The notes beneath the pieces were generated by a model that was given only the letters and a program-made list of their open reading frames with translations, searched no databases and was not told where the DNA came from. The position numbers were made by a program, and so were the translations under genes. Shown piece by piece: positions 1-8,438 of a stretch of 64,000 nt of DNA (position 1 is the first letter of the stretch; every line of letters begins with the position of its first letter). The DNA comes from Myxococcales bacterium (lineage in GTDB: Bacteria; Myxococcota_A; Polyangia; Polyangiales; Polyangiaceae), in NCBI GenBank assembly GCA_016720545.1, contig JADKKK010000008.1, positions 62,001-126,000 on the forward strand, in the 5' to 3' direction.

Positions 1-1
1 G

Positions 2-547
2 ATCGACCACGGCACCGCGCAGCGCGCCAAGGTGCTGGGCCGCCCGCTGGCGGGCAAGACGGGCACGACCAACGACTCGAAGGACACCTGGTTCGCGGGG
101 TTCTCCACCGACATCGCGGCGGTCACGTGGGTGGGCTACGATGACGGCAAGCCGCTCGGGGGCGCAGAGGCCGGCGGCACGACGGCGCTCCCCGCGTGGA
201 TCGCGTTCATGAAGGCCGCCCACGAGGGGCGCCCGAAGAGCGAGTTCCCACGGCCCGGCGGGCTCGTCGACGTGAAGATAGACAAACACACGGGAAAGCT
301 CGCGAATCCTGGAGACGAAGACGCCATGACCGAGCTGTTCCTCGCGGGCACCGAGCCCACGGAGGTCGCCGAGGCCGCGGACGGCGGGGCCGACGCGAGC
401 GCGCCCACGCCCGCGCCTTCGGCGCTCGCGTCAGCCCCGCTCGGCGCGCCCGAGGTGCCCGCGTTCCCCGGCCTGCCTTCCGCGCCGCCAGCGCTGCCAG
501 CGCTGCCAGCGCTGCCAGGGCTCCCGGCGCCCGCGAAGGTCGAGTGA
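2..547 (+). CDS. Penicillin-binding protein 1A, C-terminal part (partial)
   Basis: The window opens inside this gene and only the last 181 residues are present. The KTGT box of the transpeptidase fold is at residues 19-22 of the visible part, followed by a typical SxxxDxWFxG(Y/F) stretch and WVGYDDGK. These mark a class A high-molecular-weight PBP, which polymerises and cross-links peptidoglycan at the outer face of the inner membrane. The last 60 residues are a low-complexity Ala/Pro tail with ALP triplet repeats, which is not part of the catalytic domain. The stop codon overlaps the GTG of the next gene (GTGA), suggesting translational coupling. Family assignment is firm; the bifunctional 1A assignment is inferred because the glycosyltransferase half lies outside the window. 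Confidence 0.9.
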   Translation: MDHGTAQRAKVLGRPLAGKTGTTNDSKDTWFAGFSTDIAAVTWVGYDDGKPLGGAEAGGTTALPAWIAFMKAAHEGRPKSEFPRPGGLVDVKIDKHTGKLANPGDEDAMTELFLAGTEPTEVAEAADGGADASAPTPAPSALASAPLGAPEVPAFPGLPSAPPALPALPALPGLPAPAKVE

Positions 548-1986
548 GGCCGCTCGCGCCGAGGCTCGCGGCGCTGGCGGCGCTCGCCCTCGTCGGGCTC
601 GCGCCCCTGCGGTCGCCCGCGGATCCCCGCCCGCTCGCGCCGCAGCCGACGGCCCCGAAGCCCTCGGCGGCGCCGACGGCCCCAAGCGCGGCGCCCGCGG
701 CCAGCGCGAAGGCGCCCGTGTCCGCGCTCGTCGCGGTCGCCGACGCGCTCGCCGCGCAGCTCGCGCGCTCCGGCGGGCTGCCTACGTCGGGCGCGCTCGT
801 CGTGGCGCAGGCGCCAAAGAGCGACGCGACCCTGGTGCGCCCCGAAGAGCTCGGGCTCCGTGTCGCGCAGGTGATCGCGGGGCGCCTGAGCGCTCGCGCC
901 CACGACAAGACCGCCTCCCTCGCGACGGCGCGTGGCATCGCGGGGCGCGCGACTGGCCTCGTGTTCGCTCAGATCGAGCTGGAACGGGGCGCCCTCCGTG
1001 TGACGGCGGACCTGTACCCTGCGGTCACCAACCGCTGGGAAAGACTTAGAAATCCGCTTCCAGGTCCGCGCGCCCACGGCTTCGCCACGACGCCCATCGA
1101 CGCCGAGGTCCGCGTGTTCCTGCCGCCCATCTTGCTCGAGCGCGCCAAGACCTCACGCTCGCCACACGCGGAGGGCGAGCTCCTGGCGGTCACGTGCGGC
1201 GATCTCGACGGCGACGGGAGCCTCGAGCTCGTGCTGCTCTCACGCGCACGCGCGGCGGTCGGGCGAATGGGCCCTTCGGGCTTCGTCGCGGAGAAGACCG
1301 TCCTGCTCAGCGACCTGACCGCTCGCGCGGCGGTGCCGTTTCGTGAGCCGCTCGGCGCAGCCTTCCTCGCCGGTCCGGCGGGGCACGCGGGCGCGCTCGT
1401 GCTCGGCACGACCGATCGCGGGGGCGTCGCGCTCACCGCCGATCTCGCTTCGCACCACCGCCTCGCGGGCCTGCCGGTGGGCGCAGGCGGCCTTTGCGCG
1501 ACGCTCGCGCCCGACCACGGGAGCTTCGACGGCCTCGCCCCTTGTGCTGGACTTGCCCTGGGCGCAGACGCGCGCGGCGGCGCTCCCCCGGAGAGCACCA
1601 CGTCGGCGCTGCCGGCGCGCTTCGACGCGATCAGCGCGCTGCGCTACGCCGACGCCGCGGGCCACCCGCACGACGCGGTCGCGGCGCGCGAGCCGGGCGG
1701 GCGACTTCGCGTGCGAGTCGACGGCGCGGAGGTGCTCACCCAAGAGGGCGCCGGCGCGCAGGTCCTCCTCGCGGACCTCGACCTCGACGGCGTCCCCGAG
1801 CTCGTCACCACCGCGGACACGGGCGACGACCGCATCGTGGTCTCGAGCCTCGGGGCCGGAGCGCGCGCGCGGCTCCGGCTGGAGGCCAAGGAGGGCGTCC
1901 GCGCGCTGGGCGTCTGCCCCGCCGAGCTCGGCGGCGCGCCGGCGTTGGTCGCGGCGGTCGGCGAGGAGGTGTGGCTTGTCCGCTAG
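544..1986 (+). CDS. Exported FG-GAP/VCBS repeat protein
   Basis: This is a 480-residue protein with a hydrophobic N-terminus (residues 7-22) acting as a likely signal peptide, then an Ala/Pro linker. At least two FG-GAP-type calcium loops are visible, GDLDGDGSLELV and LADLDLDGVPELV, the hallmark of integrin-like beta-propeller blades. Such proteins are periplasmic or outer-surface and usually bind ligands or partners; no enzymatic motif is seen. I chose the GTG at 544 because it overlaps the upstream stop and gives a signal-like N-terminus; the open frame further upstream lies inside the PBP gene. It is probably co-transcribed with the PBP and the following binding protein. Confidence 0.75.
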   Translation: MRPLAPRLAALAALALVGLAPLRSPADPRPLAPQPTAPKPSAAPTAPSAAPAASAKAPVSALVAVADALAAQLARSGGLPTSGALVVAQAPKSDATLVRPEELGLRVAQVIAGRLSARAHDKTASLATARGIAGRATGLVFAQIELERGALRVTADLYPAVTNRWERLRNPLPGPRAHGFATTPIDAEVRVFLPPILLERAKTSRSPHAEGELLAVTCGDLDGDGSLELVLLSRARAAVGRMGPSGFVAEKTVLLSDLTARAAVPFREPLGAAFLAGPAGHAGALVLGTTDRGGVALTADLASHHRLAGLPVGAGGLCATLAPDHGSFDGLAPCAGLALGADARGGAPPESTTSALPARFDAISALRYADAAGHPHDAVAAREPGGRLRVRVDGAEVLTQEGAGAQVLLADLDLDGVPELVTTADTGDDRIVVSSLGAGARARLRLEAKEGVRALGVCPAELGGAPALVAAVGEEVWLVR

Positions 1987-3376
1987 GTCGCGGGGGAGCG
2001 CGGGTGGGGCGCGCCACTCACCGCTCCTCTCCCGACGCGCGTTGCTCGTCGGGCTCGGCCTCGGCGTCGGATTCGACCCGGGTGCGGAACGGAGCGCTGC
2101 AGCGCGCGGTCGCGTGGCGCAGGGCGGGCGCGCCTCGCTGCGGGTGCCGTGGCCGCTCGCCTCGCTCGACCCTCACGACGGCGCGAGCTTCGCGGCCGCG
2201 CTCTTCGCCGACGCCGTCTTCGACACGCTCTATGCCCGCGACGCCCGGGGCGCCTTCGGGCCGAGCCTCGCGGAGGCCGAGCCCGCGGTGGTGGGCGACG
2301 AGGCGCGGGTCGTGATCCGGGGCGGCCTCCGCTCGGCGCGGGGGCGCACCCTGGGCGCCCGCGAGTGCGCCGCCTCGATCGCGCGGGCGCGCGCAGGCCA
2401 CTCCCGCGGCTGGCTGTCCAGCGTGCCTGCTCCGAGGGTCTCGGGCGACACCCTCCGCTTCGTGTTCGCCCCAGGCGCGCCGCTGCTGCGCGACCCCGCG
2501 GCCCTCGTGCGCGTCCTCGCCTCACCGCTCGTCGCGATCGTGCCGCCCGGGTTCTCCCCCGACTCGCCCGACGGCACCGGCCCGTTCCGCGCCACCCTGC
2601 GGGGCGACGGGCTCACCCTCACCCGGAACCCGAGCGCGGCGCGCGGCCCGGCCTTCCTCGACGAGCTCGTGGTGCGGCGCGCGGCCGACCTGAAAGACTC
2701 GCTGCGCGCCTTCGAGAGCGGCGCCGACGAGCTCGGCTGGCTCGGCATGGGGCTCTACGACTCGCGGCCCGGCGCGCGCCCGTTCGACCTCGGCCCCATC
2801 GCGTACGCCGCGCTCTTCGTGGGGCGCGACGCGGGCTCGTGGGACGCGCCCGGCCTCCCGCAGCGCATCTGCGACTCCATCCCGCCCTCGCGCCTGGCGC
2901 CGTTCGCGCTGGGGCCCGCGTGGCCGGTCGAGCCGAGCGACGGCTGGGGTGGGCCGAGCGGGCCGCTGCTCGTCCGCGACGACTCTCCCTATCTCCTCGA
3001 GCTCGCGACCACGGTCGCGGGCGTGCTCTCGCGCCCGGGCCACGAGCTCACAGTGCGGGGCGTCTCGGCCGAGGAGCTCGCGCAGCGTCGGACCTCGCGC
3101 CTCTTTACGCTCGCGCTCGACCTCGTGCGACCCGCGGGCCATGGCGCGTTCGGGGCGCTCGTCGGGCTCACGCAGGCGGTCGATCCCACGCGGACCGCCG
3201 CGCTCGTCACCCACCCGCCCCGCCTCGCCGACCTGCCCGCCCGGACGCTCACGCGCACCCTCCGCTGCGGCGTGCTGGGCGAGATCCGCGCCCAGGGCGG
3301 CCGCGTCCCCGACCTCTCTCCCGCCGCGGGCACGCTAGGCGTCGACTGGGGCGAGACCTCGCGCGCGCGCCGATAA
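1976..3376 (+). CDS. ABC-type extracellular solute-binding protein, family 5, Tat-type signal
   Basis: The protein has 466 residues. Residues 19-25 read SRRALLV, a twin-arginine motif followed by a hydrophobic stretch, so export by Tat is likely. The SLDPHDG and DGTGPF motifs are characteristic of SBP_bac_5 (oligopeptide/dipeptide/nickel binding) proteins. The start is a TTG at 1976 placed 5 nt after a strong GAGGAGGT ribosome-binding site (1963-1970), and it lies inside the end of the FG-GAP gene. No permease or ATPase genes follow, so it is an orphan binding protein. Its C-terminal 40 residues recur in diverged form at 4210-4323. The ligand cannot be told from the sequence. Confidence 0.8.
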   Translation: MSARSRGSAGGARHSPLLSRRALLVGLGLGVGFDPGAERSAAARGRVAQGGRASLRVPWPLASLDPHDGASFAAALFADAVFDTLYARDARGAFGPSLAEAEPAVVGDEARVVIRGGLRSARGRTLGARECAASIARARAGHSRGWLSSVPAPRVSGDTLRFVFAPGAPLLRDPAALVRVLASPLVAIVPPGFSPDSPDGTGPFRATLRGDGLTLTRNPSAARGPAFLDELVVRRAADLKDSLRAFESGADELGWLGMGLYDSRPGARPFDLGPIAYAALFVGRDAGSWDAPGLPQRICDSIPPSRLAPFALGPAWPVEPSDGWGGPSGPLLVRDDSPYLLELATTVAGVLSRPGHELTVRGVSAEELAQRRTSRLFTLALDLVRPAGHGAFGALVGLTQAVDPTRTAALVTHPPRLADLPARTLTRTLRCGVLGEIRAQGGRVPDLSPAAGTLGVDWGETSRARR

Positions 3377-4085
3377 AAGCGTGCTCGGAAACGCAGCTAA
3401 CTACGCCCTCACCCGGCTTGCTTCGGCCCACCACCAGTGCGCCGCTCACGGTCCCGGGGGGGGCCTGTCCCACGCCGGCGCCGCAGTTCTGGAAGTGTAC
3501 GCGCGCGAAGGTCTGACACGTCTGGGCTCCATCTCGAGCGTTCGGGCAGGTGATATCCGCCCAGAAGCCGTTCGGCGAGAGGCCAGTGAACCGATGGCCG
3601 TCGTGGTAGGTAGCCGTGCAGTCGTCCTGCGCGTATCGCACGTAGGGCCCTTCCGAAGAGACGACCATCGCCACGGTCTGCGCCTGCCGCGAGCGAACGA
3701 AGTGCCCCTCGATCGACAAGCTTCCCCTGCGACCGGAGCGCGTCTGGGCCTCCACGTAATACCCATCGCCTTCAGGCACTACACGGCAATGGACGCTCAC
3801 GTCGTCACCGGAGCTCGCGAAGTATGGCGGTTCCTCCGCGGTCCCAAACTTCCCCAGGTAGCCGACCTGCGCAAACCGGCACGCGGGTGACCCGTTCGTC
3901 CCTTGAGAGATCGAGGCCTCTACGATGGCCTCTTGCTCCTGCGTTGTGATGAATTCGTAGCTCATGCACGCGCTCGGGGTTCCAAGCATCCACGCGTACG
4001 TCCCCACGCGGGCCGCGCGGCCCCACGAGGTGGTGCGAGGGCTTGGACGCCTGCTTGCCGGACTCGAAGTGGGGAGAGGAGACAT
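3249..4085 (-). CDS. Hypothetical protein, lower-GC insert, overlaps convergent gene end
   Basis: I do not recognise this family. The frame holds a convincing protein segment between about 3390 and 3960 (residues from MSYEFITTQEQ onward), rich in Cys and aromatic residues, with paired cysteines (VHCRV, DDCTATYH, ITCPN, TCQTF, FQNCG) like an exported beta-rich domain. The base composition and codon use are clearly less GC-rich than in the flanking genes. Its 3' end runs about 128 bp into the antisense of the binding-protein gene, so the true C-terminus may have been lost or replaced. The start is uncertain: ATG at 4085 is used here, and ATG at 3965 is an alternative. It is probably a transferred or broken gene. 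Confidence 0.4.
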   Translation of the reverse strand: MSPLPTSSPASRRPSPRTTSWGRAARVGTYAWMLGTPSACMSYEFITTQEQEAIVEASISQGTNGSPACRFAQVGYLGKFGTAEEPPYFASSGDDVSVHCRVVPEGDGYYVEAQTRSGRRGSLSIEGHFVRSRQAQTVAMVVSSEGPYVRYAQDDCTATYHDGHRFTGLSPNGFWADITCPNARDGAQTCQTFARVHFQNCGAGVGQAPPGTVSGALVVGRSKPGEGVVSCVSEHAFIGARARSRPSRRLACPRRERGRGRGRPGRGSRPARRSGGCA

Positions 4086-4209
4086 GGTGAGCAAATGGCA
4101 AATGGCGTACCAAGGGCTCCCCAGCAACGCCTCGCGTTGGGCTGTGAATGTGTGCACACCTCTGTACAAGCACGCGCACGCCCACTCGCTCGCACGCGTC
4201 GTGGAGGCG

Positions 4210-4323
4210 GGCCGGGCGAGACTCCGCGCCCGCGTGCGCCAGGGCAGACGCATCCCCGACCGCTCGCTCGCCGGGGGCACGCTGTGGGTCGATCGGCGCG
4301 GGACCTCACGGGCACGCCGATAG
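4210..4323 (+). pseudogene. Diverged duplicate of the binding-protein C-terminus
   Basis: Read in frame with the TAG at 4321-4323, this stretch ends with a peptide in which about 18 of the last 27 residues match the end of the solute-binding protein stopping at 3376 (shared pieces include GTL.VD and TSRARR followed by a stop). No start codon, ribosome-binding site or upstream domain accompanies it. It is best read as a relic of a partial duplication flanking the 3377-4200 insert. Confidence 0.55.
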
Positions 4324-4510
4324 ACGATACCGACGGCGTGGGCGCCCGTTTTCAGGAGCGCGCGCGCACGAGCCTGCACGCCTTGGCCCGCGTGTGCAGG
4401 ACGTTGCGCTCGCCCCGCGCAACTCCGCGCCGTTCTTCGCGCTGCGGACGATATCCCCGCGGCCGAGTCGAAAGTGCAGCGCTGGCATTGGCTGTGCAAA
4501 GCGCAGCGGC

Positions 4511-5476
4511 ATGACCCATCAAGTCGCCACGACCGACCGCTCACTGACCGCTGCCGCCGCCCTCCGACGGCCGGTCTTCCTCGCGCTCCTCGGCGCCCTC
4601 GTCGCGCTTGGGGCTCCCGCGTCGGGCTGCAGCGGGGCCGAGTCGATGGCCGACGACGAGAGCTCCGCGCTCATCGCGTTCCTGTCGGGCAAGGGTCCCG
4701 AAGTGCTCGAGGGTGACCTCCCGGCGCGCTATGGGGAGCTGCTCGCGCGTCACGCGGTCCGCGCGAGCGGCTATGCGCGCGCCGGCGTCTCGGCGCCAGG
4801 CGCGGACGGCTGGAGCCCGATCGTCGTCGAGGGCGCCGGCGGCCCGCAGCCCGTGGACGTCGCGCCGTGGCTCTCCGCGGGTGACATCGACGCGACGGGG
4901 CACTTCACGCCGTGCACGAAGCCCTGCCCGACCATCGGTCGGTTGGTTACCCCGCCGAGCGAGGCCGAGCTCGCGAGCGTCGATGAGCGTGTCGCGCGCG
5001 CAGCCGGCGCCGTGACGAGGCTCGTCGGTCGCCATGTCGAGATCACGTGGGCACCCGCCTCCGAGCGCGCGATCCTGCTCACCGCGGACGGGCGGGCAGA
5101 GGTGAATCCGAGACTTCTCCAGCTCGTGATCCCCGCCGCTCCGACGCCCGCCACGCCCACCTCGGTGCGCGCGCCCGCGCCCGCGGAGGAGCGCCGCGAT
5201 CCCACGGTCGCCACCGCACGGGACGAGATCCCGGAAGCTCCACCCCCTGCCAGCTTCGTCAAGAGCGAGCCGAGTGGCCCCCAAGAATGGGGGGACGGCA
5301 TGGGGAACTGGAGGTCCCCGTGCGACGACAAGGACCCCTGCAAGTGCAGCTACAGCCCGCGAGGCCCAAGCGACGACGGGCCGGCTGGGCTTTGGTGCAC
5401 CGTCGCGGTGCTCGCCCTGGTCGTCGCGCGAAGCCGAACCTCGGCCCGTCAGCACGGCTCGCGCAAGGCGTCATGA
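4511..5476 (+). CDS. Lipoprotein with MYXO-CTERM-like C-terminus
   Basis: The protein has 321 residues, with a signal peptide ending in an ASGC lipobox (Cys40). The body has no recognisable domain; it carries a C..KPCPT pair near residue 140 and a Pro/Ala-rich linker. The C-terminus has a CDDKDPCKC cluster, then a hydrophobic segment (GLWCTVAVLALVV) and a basic tail. That arrangement resembles MYXO-CTERM sorting tails, in which a Cys-containing motif precedes a membrane helix and arginines. The ATG at 4511 follows no clear Shine-Dalgarno. The stop overlaps the next start (ATGA), so the gene is coupled to the Lgt-like gene. Lipidation and anchoring are inferred from motifs only. Confidence 0.6.
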   Translation: MTHQVATTDRSLTAAAALRRPVFLALLGALVALGAPASGCSGAESMADDESSALIAFLSGKGPEVLEGDLPARYGELLARHAVRASGYARAGVSAPGADGWSPIVVEGAGGPQPVDVAPWLSAGDIDATGHFTPCTKPCPTIGRLVTPPSEAELASVDERVARAAGAVTRLVGRHVEITWAPASERAILLTADGRAEVNPRLLQLVIPAAPTPATPTSVRAPAPAEERRDPTVATARDEIPEAPPPASFVKSEPSGPQEWGDGMGNWRSPCDDKDPCKCSYSPRGPSDDGPAGLWCTVAVLALVVARSRTSARQHGSRKAS

Positions 5477-6288
5477 CGGCCGGGCTCACGCAGCTGATCG
5501 CGGTCGTGGGGCGCTCCCCCGTGCCGGTGTGGCCGTTCCTCCAGTGCGCGGCGATGGTGGGGGCAGGCGCGTGGTTCTGGCGCCGCTCGCGCGCCCCGGA
5601 GCTCCGCCGCCTGCGCGCTCCGCTCGTCGCGGGGTTCGTCGGCGCGGGGGTCGGCGCGCGTGTGCTCACGACCGCGCTCGAGTTGCCATCGCGCGTCCAC
5701 GCCGGTCACGGCCTCCACGCGCTGACCGAGGGTGGTCAGATGGCCTACGGCGCGCTCCTTGGCCTCGTCCTCGTGTATCTGCTCGTAGCGCGACGGCGAG
5801 GCTTCACGACCGGCGCCTCGCTCGACGTGCTCGCGCCGACGGTCGGCATCCTGGTCGGCCTCGCGCGGCTCGGCTGCCTCTTCGGCGGGTGCGACTTCGG
5901 CCGCGTCACCTCGAGGTTCGCGGGCGTGCGGTATCCCGCAGGGAGCCCGGCGTTCCAGCAGCACCTCGCCGCGAGCCTCGTGCTCGCCAGCGATCGGACC
6001 TCGCTCGCCGTCCACCCGACGCAGCTCTACGAGGCCCTCCTCGGCGCGCTGATGGCGGGGGCAGCGCTCATGGCGGAACGTCGCGCGCGCCGAGACGGGG
6101 GCGGCTTTGCCGCGGCCTCGGCGACCTACGCCGCCGGCAGATTCGGGATCGAGCTGCTGCGCGGCGATGACTCGCGCGGCTTCTTGTGGAGCCTGTCGAC
6201 CTCGCAGTGGCTGAGCGTGGGGGTACTGGCCGCGGTCGTCGCGTGGGCGCTCTGCGAGACGCAAAGCGGCGTGATCGCACGCAGTTGA
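5473..6288 (+). CDS. Lgt-like (prolipoprotein diacylglyceryl transferase family) membrane protein, atypical
   Basis: A 271-residue polytopic membrane protein. HPTQLYE (residues 181-187) and RFGIE (223-227) match the conserved Lgt blocks. However, the Lgt signature around the catalytic arginine reads RLGCLFGGC here (132-140): by eye, the Asn and Glu of the usual GRxGNFxNxE are replaced by Cys135 and Cys140, and the equivalent of the essential His of the HGG block appears to be Tyr92. True Lgt transfers diacylglycerol from phosphatidylglycerol to the lipobox cysteine. This paralogue may have another activity, perhaps thiol-based. It overlaps the upstream lipoprotein gene by 4 nt, which suggests a dedicated partner. 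Confidence 0.7.
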   Translation: MTAGLTQLIAVVGRSPVPVWPFLQCAAMVGAGAWFWRRSRAPELRRLRAPLVAGFVGAGVGARVLTTALELPSRVHAGHGLHALTEGGQMAYGALLGLVLVYLLVARRRGFTTGASLDVLAPTVGILVGLARLGCLFGGCDFGRVTSRFAGVRYPAGSPAFQQHLAASLVLASDRTSLAVHPTQLYEALLGALMAGAALMAERRARRDGGGFAAASATYAAGRFGIELLRGDDSRGFLWSLSTSQWLSVGVLAAVVAWALCETQSGVIARS

Positions 6289-6388
6289 AGCGGCGAAGTC
6301 CACGTCAACCTGGCCCGCCGTGCTGCGATCGAGCCACAAATTCATAGGCCGGCGCGCGCGGAGAATACTAAAGAGTCGGCTCACCACC

Positions 6389-8305
6389 ATGTCGGGAGCG
6401 GTTCACGGTCACGGTCCCAGTTCCTCCAAGGATCTCGCGAAGATATCCCTCGCGGCCCTCGGGGTCGTCTACGGCGACATCGGCACCTCGCCGCTCTACA
6501 CGATGCAGGAGTGCTTCGCCCACAGCGTGAAGCCCACCGCCGACAACGTGCTCGGCGTGCTGTCGCTCATCTACTACGCGATCTTGCTCGTGGTGGTCGT
6601 GAAGTACCTCACGTTCATCATGCTCGCCGACAACAAGGGCGAGGGCGGCATCTTGGCCCTGCTCTCGCTGCTCGGCCGCAAACCCACCGCCTCTGTGCTC
6701 GTGCTCTTCGGTCTCTTCGGCGCGGCGCTCCTCTACGGCGACGGGGTCATCACGCCGGCGATCTCGGTGCTCTCGGCCATCGAGGGCTTGGACGACGACA
6801 GCCACCGCTTGAAGGCGTTCATCGTCCCGCTGACCGTCCTCGTGCTCGTGGGCCTCTTCTTCATGCAGCGCCGCGGCACGGCCGGCATCGGCGCCGTGTT
6901 CGGCCCCACGATGCTCGTCTGGTTCACGATGATAGGCGTGCTTGGCGCGCCGTGGATCGCGCGCCACCCCGAGGTGCTGCGCGCGCTGAACCCGGTCTAC
7001 GCGGCGCGCTTCTTCGCCACCAACAAGTTCCACGGGTTCATGGTGCTCGGCTCGGTGGTGCTGTGCATCACGGGCGGCGAGGCCCTCTACGCCGACATGG
7101 GCCACTTCGGCCGCAAGCCCATCGTGTACGCCTGGTACGGCGTGGTGCTCCCGGCGCTGCTCCTCAGCTACACCGGGCAGGCCGCGTTCCTGCTCGAGCG
7201 CGGCACCATCGACGAGTCCCACAGCGTGTTCTACCGCCTCGTGGTCGACCCCGAGAGCCCGTTCTTCAAGCTCGCGGGCCCCGCGGCGCGCTACCCCGTG
7301 GTCGTCGTGGCGACCGTGGCGACCGTCGTCGCGTCGCAGGCCCTCATCTCGGGCGCGTACTCGCTCACGCGGCAGGCCGTGCAGCTCGGGTTCTCGCCGC
7401 GCGTCACCATCGTGCACACCTCCGGAGAAGCAGAAGGTCAGATCTATATCCCTGAGGTCAACTGGGCGCTCATGGTCGCCTGCATCGGACTCGTGCTGGC
7501 GTTCCGGGCCTCCACCGCGCTCGCCGCGGCGTACGGCATCGCGGTGACGGGGACCATGGGCATCACCTCGGTGCTCTTTTACGTGGTGTCGAAGGAGAAG
7601 CTCGGCATGGCGCCGTGGAAGGCCGCTGGGCTGCTCGCGCTGTTCCTCTCCGTCGACCTCGCGTTCTTCGGCGCCAACCTCCTCAAGTTCACCGACGGTG
7701 GCTGGCTGCCCATCGCGTGCGCCATCGCGATCTTCACGCTCATGACCACGTGGAAGAAGGGGCGCGCGGCGCTCGCCGCGTCGATGTTCGAGGCCACGCT
7801 CCCGCTCTCGGCGTTCCTCGCCGACCTCGAGGAGCTGAAGCCCCACCGCGTGCGCGGCACGGCGGTGTTCATGACCTCGAACCTCGACGGCGCGCCGCCG
7901 GTGCTGCTTCACCACTTCAAGCACAACAAGGTGCTCCACGAGCGCATCGTCCTCCTCGCGGTGAGCACGACCGACGCGCCCGAGGTGCCGGCGAGCGAGC
8001 GCTGCGAGGTGAGCGAGGCGGGCGGCGGGTTCTTCCGCGTGAAGCTACGCTTCGGCTTCATGCAGACCCCCAACGTCCCGGCGGCGCTCGCCGCGGCGCA
8101 GGCGAGCGGCCAGCTCACAGTGGACCTCGGCGACGTGAGCTATTTCCTTGGCCGCGAGACGCTCCTCGTCACCGGCAAGTCGACCATGCCGCGGTGGCGC
8201 AAGCGCGTGTTCGCGATCATGTCGCGCAACGCCCTGCCGGCGACCATGTTCTTCGGTATCCCCGCGAACCGCGTCGTCGAGCTCGGCACGCAGGTCGAGC
8301 TGTAA
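6389..8305 (+). CDS. kup: KUP-family potassium uptake protein
   Basis: At 638 residues it is close to the usual 620-630 of Kup. The N-terminus contains GVVYGDIGTSPLYT, the family signature, followed by about twelve hydrophobic segments and a cytoplasmic C-terminal domain of about 170 residues. Kup proteins are K+/H+ symporters in the inner membrane. The ATG at 6389 was chosen because the family signature begins about 25 residues later; the GTG at 6320 would add a basic extension with no family counterpart. A perfect GC-rich hairpin lies 30 nt after the stop. Confidence 0.95.
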   Translation: MSGAVHGHGPSSSKDLAKISLAALGVVYGDIGTSPLYTMQECFAHSVKPTADNVLGVLSLIYYAILLVVVVKYLTFIMLADNKGEGGILALLSLLGRKPTASVLVLFGLFGAALLYGDGVITPAISVLSAIEGLDDDSHRLKAFIVPLTVLVLVGLFFMQRRGTAGIGAVFGPTMLVWFTMIGVLGAPWIARHPEVLRALNPVYAARFFATNKFHGFMVLGSVVLCITGGEALYADMGHFGRKPIVYAWYGVVLPALLLSYTGQAAFLLERGTIDESHSVFYRLVVDPESPFFKLAGPAARYPVVVVATVATVVASQALISGAYSLTRQAVQLGFSPRVTIVHTSGEAEGQIYIPEVNWALMVACIGLVLAFRASTALAAAYGIAVTGTMGITSVLFYVVSKEKLGMAPWKAAGLLALFLSVDLAFFGANLLKFTDGGWLPIACAIAIFTLMTTWKKGRAALAASMFEATLPLSAFLADLEELKPHRVRGTAVFMTSNLDGAPPVLLHHFKHNKVLHERIVLLAVSTTDAPEVPASERCEVSEAGGGFFRVKLRFGFMQTPNVPAALAAAQASGQLTVDLGDVSYFLGRETLLVTGKSTMPRWRKRVFAIMSRNALPATMFFGIPANRVVELGTQVEL

Positions 8306-8335
8306 ATCAGCACGGTCATGGTCTTCCTTAGCCGA

Positions 8336-8354
8336 CCCCGGACTGAGTCCGGGG
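8336..8354 (+). terminator. Hairpin after kup
   Basis: A perfect 8-bp stem, CCCCGGAC with GTCCGGGG, surrounds a 3-nt TGA loop 30 nt downstream of the kup stop codon. No T-run follows, so it may only pause transcription or stabilise the 3' end of the mRNA. Confidence 0.45.
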
Positions 8355-8438
8355 GAGAACCTTGCCGAACCTTGCTCCGCGGGTCCGAGGGCCTCCCCCG
8401 GAAGCGCGGGGCGGTCGCGCGCGTTGTAGAGTCACCGC

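Noticed and set aside
6320..6388. Upstream GTG start for kup adding 23 residues
   Set aside because: The extension is basic and has no counterpart in Kup proteins; ATG 6389 fits the family N-terminus.
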